From Martinezella rhizogenes (GTDB lineage Bacteria > Pseudomonadota > Alphaproteobacteria > Rhizobiales > Rhizobiaceae): DNA of 64,000 nt. The stretch spans positions 124,001-188,000 of the forward strand of contig NZ_SGNY01000005.1 in assembly GCF_007002745.1 (NCBI RefSeq), in the 5' to 3' direction. The notes beneath the pieces were generated by a model. The model had not been told where the DNA came from. It saw only the letters and a program-made list of their open reading frames with translations, and ran no database searches. Shown here piece by piece: positions 26,215-34,936 of the stretch; the first letter of the stretch is position 1; each line of letters begins with the position of its first letter. Both the position numbers and the translations under genes were made by a program.

Positions 26215-27239
26215 CGAGCGACCTCCCGTGTGCGCGGGTCCAGCGTGGTATAGGCCACGTCTGCCAGGAAGTTGAGCATCATGAAGATGAATCCGATGAC
26301 GATGGTGGCCGCGAGAATGGCATTCATGTCACCGATGAGCAGGGCGTTGGTCATGTATTGACCGATCCCGGGCCAGGAAAAGACGATTTCCGTCACCACG
26401 GCACCTTCGAGAAGATTGCCATAGGAGATGGCGAGAACGGTGATGAGCTGGACGGCGATGTTGGGCAGCACGTGCCGGGTGACCGTGCGTGCCGGGCTGA
26501 CGCCCTTGGCGCGCGCCGCGATCACATAATCCTGGCTGAGTTGCTCCAGCGTGAAAGCGCGTGTCATGCGGGTGATATAGGCCATCGCCATATAGGCAAG
26601 GATGATCGCCGGCAGGAGGATGTGCGAAAGCGCGTTCCAGAAAATCTCGGTTTCGCCGGCGAGCAGGGTATCGACCAGCATCAGTCCCGTTTTCGGTTCC
26701 ACGAGGCCTTCGTAAAAAACGTCGACACGGCCGGGGCCAGCAACAAGATTGAGATTGGCGTAGAAAATCACCAGCCCGACGATGCCGAACCAGAAGACCG
26801 GGATCGAATGTCCCACCAGTGCGAAGACACGCGCGAATTTGTCGATGAACGTATCGCGAAACAGCGCGGCGGAAAGACCAAGCGGCACACCGATGACGGT
26901 GGAGATGATGATCGCCAGCGTCGCCAGTTCCAGCGTTGCCGGAAAGGCCTGCGCCAGATCCTTCGTCACCGGATTGCCGGTCAGGATCGCTATGCCGAAA
27001 TCGCCATGCAGCAGGCCGCGCAGATAAAGGAAGAACTGCTGGTAGAGCGGCAGATCAAGTCCGAGCCGCGCCCGCATGGCCTCATAGGCCTTGGGGTCCG
27101 CAAGCTCGCCGACGATTGCGCCAACCGGATCGGTTGGCATGACGCGGCCAATGATGAACGTGATGCAAAGCAGAATGAAGAGGCTGATGACAAGTTGCAG
27201 GAAGCGATGTCCAAGCCCGCGCAGTGAGATTTCCGTCAT
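26211..27239 (-). CDS. Dpp/Opp-type ABC transporter permease (B-like)
   Basis: A 342-aa permease and the first gene of the importer operon. It has the DppB pattern: an N-terminal helix (LVISLFILLCITFIIGRVMPTDP), a periplasmic region, and a cytoplasmic loop RMTRAFTLEQLSQDYVIAARAKGVS. I prefer ATG 27239, which follows GGAAG by 11 bases; GTG 27251 is the longer alternative. The cargo is not readable; Dpp-type systems carry peptides, opines or oligosaccharides, and the neighbouring mannonate-dehydratase-like gene favours a sugar-acid-containing compound. Confidence 0.9.
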   Translation of the reverse strand: MTEISLRGLGHRFLQLVISLFILLCITFIIGRVMPTDPVGAIVGELADPKAYEAMRARLGLDLPLYQQFFLYLRGLLHGDFGIAILTGNPVTKDLAQAFPATLELATLAIIISTVIGVPLGLSAALFRDTFIDKFARVFALVGHSIPVFWFGIVGLVIFYANLNLVAGPGRVDVFYEGLVEPKTGLMLVDTLLAGETEIFWNALSHILLPAIILAYMAMAYITRMTRAFTLEQLSQDYVIAARAKGVSPARTVTRHVLPNIAVQLITVLAISYGNLLEGAVVTEIVFSWPGIGQYMTNALLIGDMNAILAATIVIGFIFMMLNFLADVAYTTLDPRTREVAR

Positions 27240-27375
27240 TGCAGGCCGCACTTCCGCAAGAGGGAACCGTCAGCGAATGGCGTACCGCGAACCGCTCGCC
27301 GATGACGCGCAATTCTCCATTGCAAAAACTCTTGATGGTACTTCATCCCAACTCCTCCCTGAGCTAACATGAAAA

Positions 27376-27406
27376 CATATGACGTAACACAAAGTCATCA
27401 TATGAG
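27376..27406. promoter_or_regulatory. Candidate GntR operator in the divergent promoter
   Basis: GTCATCATATGAG (27394-27406) is a near-palindrome and the reverse complement, at 12 of 13 positions, of the site at 28190-28202. A further half-site, CATATGAC (27376-27383), lies 10 bp to its left as an inverted partner. The block is between the importer operon and the GntR gene. Confidence 0.65.
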
Positions 27407-27445
27407 TAACGAAGGGATTCGTATTTCGCAAGAGGGAAGAGTGGC

Positions 27446-28159
27446 ATGAGGGACGATATGGCAAAACCGCGGGAGCGACGGGCGCAACAGATCATCGACA
27501 ATCTCAGCGCGGAAATTCGCAGCGGTAAACTGAGAAATGGTGACCAGCTTCCCACGGAACCGCAGCTTGAGCGCACCTATGGCGTGAGCCGAACGGTGGT
27601 GCGCGAGGCGATCGCGGATCTGCGCTCTGCCGGTTATGTCGTTCCCATCCAGGGCAAGGGGGTTTTTGTCAGCAATACCAGTGAATGGGCCGGGGTAAAG
27701 CTGACCCAGTCAGAAGCTGGCACCATTGCGGAAACGCTGGAAATGCTGGAGTTCCGGCTGGCAACGGAAGGGGAGGCGGCGGCGATTGCCGCATACCGCC
27801 GGACGGCCCAGCAGGAAGCCGCAATCTCTGCCGCGCACCGGAAAATGGCCCGCGCCATAGATGCCGGCGAAACCACCGTTGACGCCGATTACGAGTTCCA
27901 CACAGCCATCGCGATCGCCACGAATAACCGCTTTTATCTGGAGGCTCTGCGCCAGTTCGGTTCGCGCTCTATACCGCGCGGTCAGTTTCCGACGCTGCCT
28001 GAGACGGGGGATGCGAATTATCTTCGCAAAGTGCAGGCGGAACACGATGCAATCCTGCGCGCCATCGTCGAGCAGGACCCGGATGCGGCGCGAAAAGCCA
28101 TGCGCGAACATATGCTTGCGAGCCAGCGTCGATATCGCCTGCTTTCGGAGGCGCAATAG
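27446..28159 (+). CDS. GntR-family regulator (FadR/FCD subfamily)
   Basis: A 237-aa repressor with an N-terminal winged helix (about 10-78; LPTEPQLERTYGVSRTVVREAIADLRSAG, then the wing IQGKGVFV) and an all-helical FCD effector domain with metal-binding type residues (DADYEFHTAIAIATNN and a late EHDAILRAI). FCD regulators usually sense sugar acids or other carboxylates. It sits between the importer operon and the dehydratase gene, and the same 13-bp site occurs in front of both. Start ATG 27446 follows AGAGGGAAGAG. Confidence 0.9.
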   Translation: MRDDMAKPRERRAQQIIDNLSAEIRSGKLRNGDQLPTEPQLERTYGVSRTVVREAIADLRSAGYVVPIQGKGVFVSNTSEWAGVKLTQSEAGTIAETLEMLEFRLATEGEAAAIAAYRRTAQQEAAISAAHRKMARAIDAGETTVDADYEFHTAIAIATNNRFYLEALRQFGSRSIPRGQFPTLPETGDANYLRKVQAEHDAILRAIVEQDPDAARKAMREHMLASQRRYRLLSEAQ

Positions 28160-28189
28160 CATCTCGACACTCATCTTATTTCGTGCGAT

Positions 28190-28202
28190 GTCATATGATG
28201 AC
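28190..28202. promoter_or_regulatory. Candidate GntR operator before the dehydratase gene
   Basis: GTCATATGATGAC is a perfect palindrome with 5-bp arms (GTCAT/ATGAC) around a 3-bp centre. It is the inverted copy of the site at 27394-27406 and lies 24 bp before the dehydratase start codon. Confidence 0.65.
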
Positions 28203-28226
28203 TTGCATGGAGAGAGGAGAGAATCG

Positions 28227-29207
28227 ATGTATGTCGGCACCCAGGTTGCTGCACGCGATGATGAGGATTTCAAGGTTTGGGCGCAGCTCGGCGTCAAAAA
28301 CATAAGCGCTGACCCGCCCGGAAAACCCGCGAGCTGGGTTCTCGATGACTTCGAGCGTCTGCGCGACAAGGTCGAAAGTTTTGGTCTGGTGCTGGACATG
28401 GTGCAACTGCCCCTGCCTTCCCGGCCGATCGAACAGGCATCGTATCCCGATATCCTGCTTGCCGGTCCGGAGCGTGACCGGCAGATCGATGCCGTCTGCA
28501 CGATGATCGAGAACATTGCCAAAGCCGGCATTCCGGCAGCGAAATACAATCTCAACCTCATCGGCATTCCGCGCACTGAAATGGAACGTGGCCGCGGCGG
28601 TTCGCTGAATGAAGCGTGGCGCTGGGAAAAGGCCGACCACAATGCCGATCCGGGTGTCGCCGGGGTGCTTTCGGAAGACGAGAACTGGGAGCGCATCGAT
28701 TATTTCCTCGAGCGCGTGGTGCCGGTCGCGGCAAGCAACCGGGTCCGCTTGGCATGCCATCCGCACGATCCCTATACGCCGCCGGGCTATAAGGGCGTCA
28801 CCCGCGTGCTTGGCACCGTAGAGGGCCTGAAGAAATTCGTACAGATGCGCGAAAATCCCTATCACGGCCTGAATTTCTGCCAGGGGTCGATTGGCGAGAT
28901 GCTCGATAATCCGCGTGAGGAGATCGACGACATCATCCGCTGGTTCGGCAGCCGCGATAAGATTTTCAACGTCCATTTCCGCAATATCAGCGGCGGCAAG
29001 CTGTCGTTCATGGAGACGTTCCCCGATGAGGGCGACATGGACATGGTGCGTTCGCTGAAGCTCTACCATGAGCTGGGCTATCGCTACATGATCATGCCCG
29101 ATCATGTGCCGACGATTGCCGGCCGTGACGCTGTCGGTGTCGCCTTCGCCTTCTGCTACGGCTATATCGCAGCACTTCTGGAAGCACTCAACAACAAGCA
29201 TCTTTGA
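28227..29207 (+). CDS. Mannonate-dehydratase-family (UxuA-like) protein
   Basis: A 326-aa TIM-barrel protein. UxuA converts D-mannonate to 2-keto-3-deoxygluconate in hexuronate breakdown. Family marks include RIDYFLERVVPVAASNRVRLACHPHDP, the metal cysteine in NFCQGSIGEM, the histidine strand FNVHFRNISGG and the late PDHVPTIAG. It is about 70 residues shorter than E. coli UxuA, so it may be a subfamily with a different sugar acid. Start ATG 28227 follows GAGAGGAGAG; the much longer open frame overlaps gntR out of frame. It is co-oriented with the binding-protein gene 74 bp downstream. Confidence 0.85.
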   Translation: MYVGTQVAARDDEDFKVWAQLGVKNISADPPGKPASWVLDDFERLRDKVESFGLVLDMVQLPLPSRPIEQASYPDILLAGPERDRQIDAVCTMIENIAKAGIPAAKYNLNLIGIPRTEMERGRGGSLNEAWRWEKADHNADPGVAGVLSEDENWERIDYFLERVVPVAASNRVRLACHPHDPYTPPGYKGVTRVLGTVEGLKKFVQMRENPYHGLNFCQGSIGEMLDNPREEIDDIIRWFGSRDKIFNVHFRNISGGKLSFMETFPDEGDMDMVRSLKLYHELGYRYMIMPDHVPTIAGRDAVGVAFAFCYGYIAALLEALNNKHL

Positions 29208-29281
29208 CCGTTTCAGGCCGGTCGGCGCAGGTTCGCGCCGCCGGCTTCATCCATAACTACCGATCTGTAGGAGGAGCAGGT

Positions 29282-30868
29282 ATGAGAAAATCATTGATCC
29301 GTCTCGCATTCACCACCGTTCTGGGGGCAATGCTTGTGCCGGCGGCGCCAAGTCTGGCAAAAACCCCCAACGACCAGCTTATCATTGCAACGTCGCTGGC
29401 TCAGGTTCTGTCGCTTGATCCGCATCAGGCCACCGAAGCCAAGGCCAACGAAATCATGGCCAATCTTTATGATCGCCTGATTTCGGTGGATGGTTCGGGC
29501 AAGGTTTCGCCGCAGCTGGCGGAGCGTTGGGAGACAGACGACAAGGGCATCACGTTCCATCTTCGCGAGGCAAAATTCGCGTCCGGCAATCCCGTCACCT
29601 CTGCGGATGTGGTTTATTCGTTCAGCCGCCTGTTGAAGATGAACCAGGCGGCTGCCGCCAATCTTAAGCGTGTCGGTTATAATGCTGACAATGTCGACAA
29701 GCTGGTGAGCGCGCCGGATGAAAAAACGGTCCGCATCGAACTTTCCGGTGAAACCACGTCCGAACTGCTGCTCTATCGCCTTGCCATGGTCATCGCCAGC
29801 GTTGTCGACAGCAAGGAACTCAAGTCCCATGAAGTCAATGATGATTGGGGCAATGCCTGGCTGAGAACGAATTCCGCCGGTTCCGGCCCGTTCACGCTCA
29901 ATCGCTGGTCGCCCAATGAGATCATCATTCTCGAGGCCAACAAGGATTATGTGGCCGGCAGCCCGAAAATGCGCCGCGTCATCGTGCGACACGTGCCGGA
30001 AAGCCAGGTCGAGCGTCTTATGCTGGAGCGCGGCGATATCGACATTGCCAGCGCGCTGACGGCGGCCGACCTTGCGATCTTCAACAACAAGGAAGGTTTT
30101 CAGATCCAGCGCGTGCCGACCGGCGGTTTCTACGTTCTGTCCATGAATGCCGGCAAGGAGCCTTTGTCCAACCCCAAGGTCCGCGAAGCGATTGCCTATG
30201 GCATCGATTACAAGGGCATGGAAAAGACCATCATGGGGCCTTATGGCCGGGCACGCACGGTGCCGGTGCCGGAGAATTTCGAATATGCCATTCCAAGCCC
30301 GGACTGGAAACTCGATGTTCCCAAAGCCAAGGAACTGCTTAAGGAAGCCGGATATGAGAACGGCTTTACGCTTAATCTGAAGACGATTGCGCAGACACCG
30401 CGTATCGACCTTGCCACCGCAATCCAGGCGTCTCTGAGCCAGATCGGCATCAAGGTCAACATTCAGCAGGGCAACGGTTCGGACGTCATTGCCGCCCACC
30501 GCGCCCGCGATTTCGATCTGCTCATTCCGCAGACCGGCGCCTATATGCCGAATGTGCTGGGTTCGATGGAGCAGTTTTCCAGCAACCCTGACAATTCGCT
30601 TGCCGCCAATAATGCCGGTAATTTCGTCTGGCGCTCGGCCTGGGACATTCCGGAACTGACTGCGTTGACGGCAAAGGCTTCGCTTGAGCCTGACGCCAAG
30701 AAGCGTGGTGCAATCTACACCGAGATGCAGGAAAAGTTCGTAGCGCAGAATCCGGCCGTGCTGCCGATGTTCGAGCGGTTCGAACCGATCGTGCTGAATG
30801 CGCGCGTGAAGGACTATGTCGGCCATCCAAGCCAGACGACGCGGCTGGAAAAAGTGACGAAGGACTAA
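29282..30868 (+). CDS. ABC transporter solute-binding protein, family 5 (DppA/OppA type)
   Basis: A 528-aa periplasmic binding protein with a Sec signal peptide (cut near PSLAK) and family-5 features: LDPHQATEAKANEIMANLYDRL, LAERWETDDKGITFHLREAKFASGNPVTSADVVYSF. It should deliver cargo to the BCDF transporter encoded on the other strand. It belongs to the GntR-linked transcription unit gntR-dehydratase-binding protein. Start ATG 29282 follows GTAGGAGGAG. A perfect terminator follows the gene. Confidence 0.92.
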   Translation: MRKSLIRLAFTTVLGAMLVPAAPSLAKTPNDQLIIATSLAQVLSLDPHQATEAKANEIMANLYDRLISVDGSGKVSPQLAERWETDDKGITFHLREAKFASGNPVTSADVVYSFSRLLKMNQAAAANLKRVGYNADNVDKLVSAPDEKTVRIELSGETTSELLLYRLAMVIASVVDSKELKSHEVNDDWGNAWLRTNSAGSGPFTLNRWSPNEIIILEANKDYVAGSPKMRRVIVRHVPESQVERLMLERGDIDIASALTAADLAIFNNKEGFQIQRVPTGGFYVLSMNAGKEPLSNPKVREAIAYGIDYKGMEKTIMGPYGRARTVPVPENFEYAIPSPDWKLDVPKAKELLKEAGYENGFTLNLKTIAQTPRIDLATAIQASLSQIGIKVNIQQGNGSDVIAAHRARDFDLLIPQTGAYMPNVLGSMEQFSSNPDNSLAANNAGNFVWRSAWDIPELTALTAKASLEPDAKKRGAIYTEMQEKFVAQNPAVLPMFERFEPIVLNARVKDYVGHPSQTTRLEKVTKD

Positions 30869-30900
30869 GGGTAAAACCACATACCATCTGAAAACCTGTG

Positions 30901-30926
30901 ACGGGCGGTCTTACCGCCCGTTTTTT
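30901..30926 (+). terminator. Intrinsic terminator after the binding-protein gene
   Basis: Perfect 9-bp stem ACGGGCGGT/ACCGCCCGT with a 3-nt loop followed by TTTTT, 32 bp past the stop codon. Confidence 0.92.
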
Positions 30927-31111
30927 ATGGGCAGTTGCAGCGTGATGTTTTAGGGCAAACCGTTGGTTTCAGGCGATTATCGTCATCATCCCGAAATTTC
31001 GGGGGTTTTCTCAGGGACTTCATCGGATTAGACCCTGTGATGATCATTCCTTCCGCTGGGCGAGAGTCGCAAACTCCGCTCATCAACCTCCCGCAAAATA
31101 CGTTGACGATC

Positions 31112-32215
31112 ATGAACCTTGCACAGATAAAACTTCCGTCGCGGCCGCTGAGCCTCAAGCGTGGCGTCATTTCGGTGCCGGCAGCCTATTATTTCTCCAT
31201 TCCGGTGCTTCTGGTAATCCTGGCGGTGATGCTTGTAGCCGAGGGCCCGGGCATATTGCGCGACTACCAGATCAGCAAAGATCCGCTGGAGATTGAAAGC
31301 GGCGATATCAACGGCAGCTGCAAGACACGCAAGGCGATCTTTACGACCTGCGAGGCGGACCTTTCTTATGAGCACGCCGGCGTGAGCTACACGAAGGAAG
31401 TCGAGGTTATGTTCGTCGATTTCCATTCCGGCGACTATGAGACCGGGCTGGTCATTTCCTCGAAAAACCCGGAGCTCGCAACGATCTCCCTCGGCCTCGA
31501 TATGCTCTGGAACCGCATCATCACGCTCGGCGTATTTGTCGCCCTGCTTGGTTTCGGCAGTCTGGCAATGCTGTTTACGCTTATCCGCGTTCTGCGAGCC
31601 CGCCTGCAGCTGCGGCATCCGGCCCCTTTGACCGTCATCCCCGTGGCGCTGACGGCAGTCGCCGAAAAACGCAGCCGCCTTTTCGTGACCTATGCCGATA
31701 CGGTGAGAGACGCCAGGACCAAGCGGCAGTCCTTCACCCATCTGGAGAGGGGACGCATCCCTGTCGTCGTTGGTCACACCGGAAAACACGATGTGGCGCT
31801 GGCAGTCTGGCACGGCAATACCGCGCTTCCGGTTCTGCTCGACGACCAGCTGGAGCGGATCGACCTGTCGGACGAGGAGAGGGCGCAGGCTCTTGCATCA
31901 ATTGCACCGATGGTTGCGAGCCAGGCGCAGGAAGGCTCCTCCACTGCCGGTGCGGCGATAAAGAAACAACCGGGCCTTCTGCGGCGGCTGGGCACTTTCG
32001 TCGCAATCGTGGCCGTCATCATTATCGCGGTCTTCGGTTACTGGTTGTGGTACGTCACAGCCGCGCCGTCGCAATTCAATTCGCCGGGCATGGACCTCAA
32101 CAACATGATGCCTGCAGCCCTCAATGAATGGGGTTGCACCCGTCTGCAGGAGCGCTTTGCAGACGGCCCGGCACCCTTTGGATGCACTGCGGCCGACTAT
32201 CGAAGCTGGAAATAA
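31112..32215 (+). CDS. Unrecognised inner-membrane protein
   Basis: No family recognised. The 367-aa product has a membrane helix near residues 22-45 (YYFSIPVLLVILAVMLVA), a roughly 100-residue domain probably in the periplasm with two cysteines in GSCKTRKAIFTTCEAD, a second helix near 132-160, a cytoplasmic part of about 120 residues and a third helix near 290-312 (FVAIVAVIIIAVFGYWLWYV). The short tail has two cysteines (WGCTRL and PFGCTAADY). ATG 31112 is chosen because the helix pattern begins there, though its ribosome site is weak; ATG 31040 is an alternative. It stands alone between a terminator and the MHYT gene. Confidence 0.6.
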   Translation: MNLAQIKLPSRPLSLKRGVISVPAAYYFSIPVLLVILAVMLVAEGPGILRDYQISKDPLEIESGDINGSCKTRKAIFTTCEADLSYEHAGVSYTKEVEVMFVDFHSGDYETGLVISSKNPELATISLGLDMLWNRIITLGVFVALLGFGSLAMLFTLIRVLRARLQLRHPAPLTVIPVALTAVAEKRSRLFVTYADTVRDARTKRQSFTHLERGRIPVVVGHTGKHDVALAVWHGNTALPVLLDDQLERIDLSDEERAQALASIAPMVASQAQEGSSTAGAAIKKQPGLLRRLGTFVAIVAVIIIAVFGYWLWYVTAAPSQFNSPGMDLNNMMPAALNEWGCTRLQERFADGPAPFGCTAADYRSWK

Positions 32216-32392
32216 CGGCTTTTCTCTCTAATCCCGCCGGACCGCGCGCAGTGTTTTGCGCCGGTCCGGTGCATTTCCTGTTCGGCACAGAACGGATGGC
32301 GCCATTTATCAATAGTTGCATTAGAGATTTATAAATAAACCAAATTCATAGTGCGAGCATGGGCGGTTCTTCAGAGGCTGGGAGAGTGCATC

Positions 32393-34735
32393 ATGTTCAC
32401 GGTTCTGGAATGCGTTGCCGTACAACACGACAGGGCTGTCGTGCTTCTTGCGGCATTGATCTGCCTGCTTGGCATGCTCGCCTTTTTTCACCTGTTGTTA
32501 CGTGCGGAGGAAAGTCCGGCTGGCCGCAAGCCCTATTGGGTGCTGACGGCCGCCTTTGCCGGAGGGCTCAGCGTCTGGGCCACACATTTCGTCGCCATGC
32601 TTGCCTATAAGGGTTCGGTCCCTATCGGGTTTGATTTTTTCTTCACGGCTCTTTCCGCAGGACTTCCGGTTCTGGGTTTCTGGCTGGCGCTCAGGGTGCC
32701 CTCGCAGGCAGGTTACAGCCCGGCAATCGTTGGAACGCTGGTGACCGTTTCGGTCGCCGTCATGCATTTCGTCGGCATGGCGGGAATGGATGTCGCCGCC
32801 ACCGTCAGCTATCGCTGGGGGTCGGTTATTGGCGGTTTTGCCGTTGCCTGGGTGTTTTTTCTTCTGGCTTTTTTCCTGTTTCGCCGTTCCGGCTCCTGGG
32901 AACAACGTATCTTCCTTCCGGCCGGCTCTTCGATCCTGGCAATCTGCGCGCTGCACTTCACCACCGTTTCGGCAACGGTTCTGTCGCCGGATCCTTCCAT
33001 TTCCGGTCCTGACCCCGATAGTCTCGCAAGGCTGATGGTGATCGGCGCCGTGTCCGGCGTAACGTTCCTGATCCTTTGTGCGACCGCTACCGCGGCTCTG
33101 GTGGATCGCTACCTTGTCGATCTCAAGGGCCTTGTCGATGCGACATTGGATGGCCTTGCCGTTGTGCGTGATGGTCGTATCGTTGAGCTTAACACCCGTT
33201 TTGCCGGTCTTCTCGGCAATGATGAGGTATCCCTGATCGGGAAAAATCCCGATGATCTGTTCCAGGCCATCGACGGGCAACCCGCCTATCTGCCGCGCCA
33301 TGCGCCGGTTGAGGCGATCCGCGAGCGGGCCGACCGGCAACAGGTGTTCGAGCTTGCCGTGCGTACCATCGAATATCGTGGTCGCCCCTGCGAGGTGATG
33401 GCCATTCGCGACCTGACGGAGAAGCGCGAGGCGCAGCGGGAAATCGAATATCTCGCACGCCATGATGTGCTGACGGGCCTTGCCAACCGTACGATGTTCC
33501 AGACGCGGCTGCGCCAGCAAATCGAGAATTGCGACGAAGAGGACGAATTTGCGCTGCTGGCGCTCGATCTCGACCGGTTCAAGGCGGTCAATGACATATT
33601 CGGCCATGCCGAGGGCGACCGGGTGCTGAAAAGGGTTGCTGCCATTCTCCACGAATGCGCAAGGGCAGGGGATGTGGTCGCGCGCCTCGGCGGCGATGAG
33701 TTCGTCATCCTGACGGCCCGGCACACCAAGGCGGATGAGGCGCGCCTGCTCGCCGAGACCATCCTTGGCATGTTCGCGCTGAAAATGAATGTTGCCAACG
33801 ACCCGACCGCGGTCGGCGTCAGCATCGGCATCGCCGTTTTCCCGCGCGACGGTCGGGATGATGAAAGCATCATGCACGCGGCAGATCTGGCGCTTTACCG
33901 CGCCAAGGTCGGCGGGCGCGGCATATTGGCTTTTTACGATCCTCTGATGGATCAGGAGGCGCGTGAGCGCCGGCAGCTCGAAACCGATTTGCGGCTTGCC
34001 GTCAATCGCAACGAGTTGCTGCTGAACTACCAGCCGGTCCTGTCGGTGGAATGCGGTCAGGTCGTCGGTTACGAGGCGCTGGTGCGCTGGCAACATCCGA
34101 CAAGGGGTGTCGTGTCGCCGGATGTTTTCATTCCGATAGCGGAAGAAAGCGGTATCATCATCTCGCTCGGCGAATGGGTGCTGCGTGAGGCCTGCCGCCA
34201 GGCGAGCACCTGGGCACCGCATCTAAAAATCGCGGTCAATGTCTCGCCATTGCAATTCTCTCTGGCAAATCTCGGCCATGTCGTCTGCACGGTGCTGATG
34301 CAGACCGGTCTTTCGCCGAACCGGCTGGAACTAGAAATCACCGAGGCGGCACTTCTGAAAGACCGCAAGGCGACGCTGATCATTCTCAACCAGTTGAAGG
34401 CGCTGGGCGTTGCCATCGTCATGGACGATTTCGGCACGGGTTATTCTTCGCTCAGCAATCTCCAGAGCTTCCCATTCGACAAGATCAAGATCGATCGCAG
34501 CTTCATTGCCGCCATGAGCGATGATGACAATGCCCGCGCCATCGTGCGCGCGGTAATCGGCCTTGGCCGCAGCCTCGATCTGCCGGTGACGGCGGAAGGC
34601 ATCGAAACCGATGCCCAATATCGCATGGTCGTGGATGAAGGATGCGCGCAGGCACAAGGTTATCTCTTCGGCAAACCCGATGTGGCGCCTGCCGGGGCTG
34701 CAGGTGCGACCACGCGGAAGAAATATTCCGTTTGA
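32393..34735 (+). CDS. MHYT-PAS-GGDEF-EAL cyclic-di-GMP enzyme
   Basis: A 780-aa membrane protein. Residues about 15-240 form an MHYT sensor with seven helices and the repeated histidine signatures THFVAM, MHFVGM and LHFTTV, proposed to bind copper and sense a gas. A PAS-like segment follows (about 255-345), then a GGDEF diguanylate cyclase with intact RLGGDEFVIL, then an EAL phosphodiesterase with YEALVRW and the intact DDFGTGYSSL. Both catalytic motifs are complete, so it could make and break cyclic-di-GMP. Start ATG 32393 follows GGGAGAG. Confidence 0.93.
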   Translation: MFTVLECVAVQHDRAVVLLAALICLLGMLAFFHLLLRAEESPAGRKPYWVLTAAFAGGLSVWATHFVAMLAYKGSVPIGFDFFFTALSAGLPVLGFWLALRVPSQAGYSPAIVGTLVTVSVAVMHFVGMAGMDVAATVSYRWGSVIGGFAVAWVFFLLAFFLFRRSGSWEQRIFLPAGSSILAICALHFTTVSATVLSPDPSISGPDPDSLARLMVIGAVSGVTFLILCATATAALVDRYLVDLKGLVDATLDGLAVVRDGRIVELNTRFAGLLGNDEVSLIGKNPDDLFQAIDGQPAYLPRHAPVEAIRERADRQQVFELAVRTIEYRGRPCEVMAIRDLTEKREAQREIEYLARHDVLTGLANRTMFQTRLRQQIENCDEEDEFALLALDLDRFKAVNDIFGHAEGDRVLKRVAAILHECARAGDVVARLGGDEFVILTARHTKADEARLLAETILGMFALKMNVANDPTAVGVSIGIAVFPRDGRDDESIMHAADLALYRAKVGGRGILAFYDPLMDQEARERRQLETDLRLAVNRNELLLNYQPVLSVECGQVVGYEALVRWQHPTRGVVSPDVFIPIAEESGIIISLGEWVLREACRQASTWAPHLKIAVNVSPLQFSLANLGHVVCTVLMQTGLSPNRLELEITEAALLKDRKATLIILNQLKALGVAIVMDDFGTGYSSLSNLQSFPFDKIKIDRSFIAAMSDDDNARAIVRAVIGLGRSLDLPVTAEGIETDAQYRMVVDEGCAQAQGYLFGKPDVAPAGAAGATTRKKYSV

Positions 34736-34783
34736 AATAAAGCGCGACGGCATGATGCCGTTGCCTGCCTTCCCCAAAATGAT

Positions 34784-34808
34784 GGAACGAGAGTGGACGC
34801 AGATCGTT
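34784..34808 (+). promoter_or_regulatory. General-stress (EcfG/RpoE2-type) promoter
   Basis: GGAAC (34784-34788), 16 bases, then CGTT (34805-34808) exactly fit the alphaproteobacterial extracytoplasmic sigma EcfG consensus. It lies about 130 bp before the SDR gene that opens the NHEJ operon. A short dyad ACGGCA-TGA-TGCCGT (34747-34761) is just upstream. Confidence 0.75.
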
Positions 34809-34936
34809 AGGGTCACGTGTGATGCGTCCACATCGTCGGCGAGATCCGGCACCGGACGGCCGGCGTTATCGAGCGATACAAATGCGCTTGTCACGGGACG
34901 CACCACGGATGGATATCTATCTATGGAGAGACCGCG

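Noticed and set aside
27861..28226. Upstream extension of the mannonate-dehydratase frame
   Set aside because: It lies over gntR in another frame; the family sequence starts at 28227, just after a strong ribosome site.
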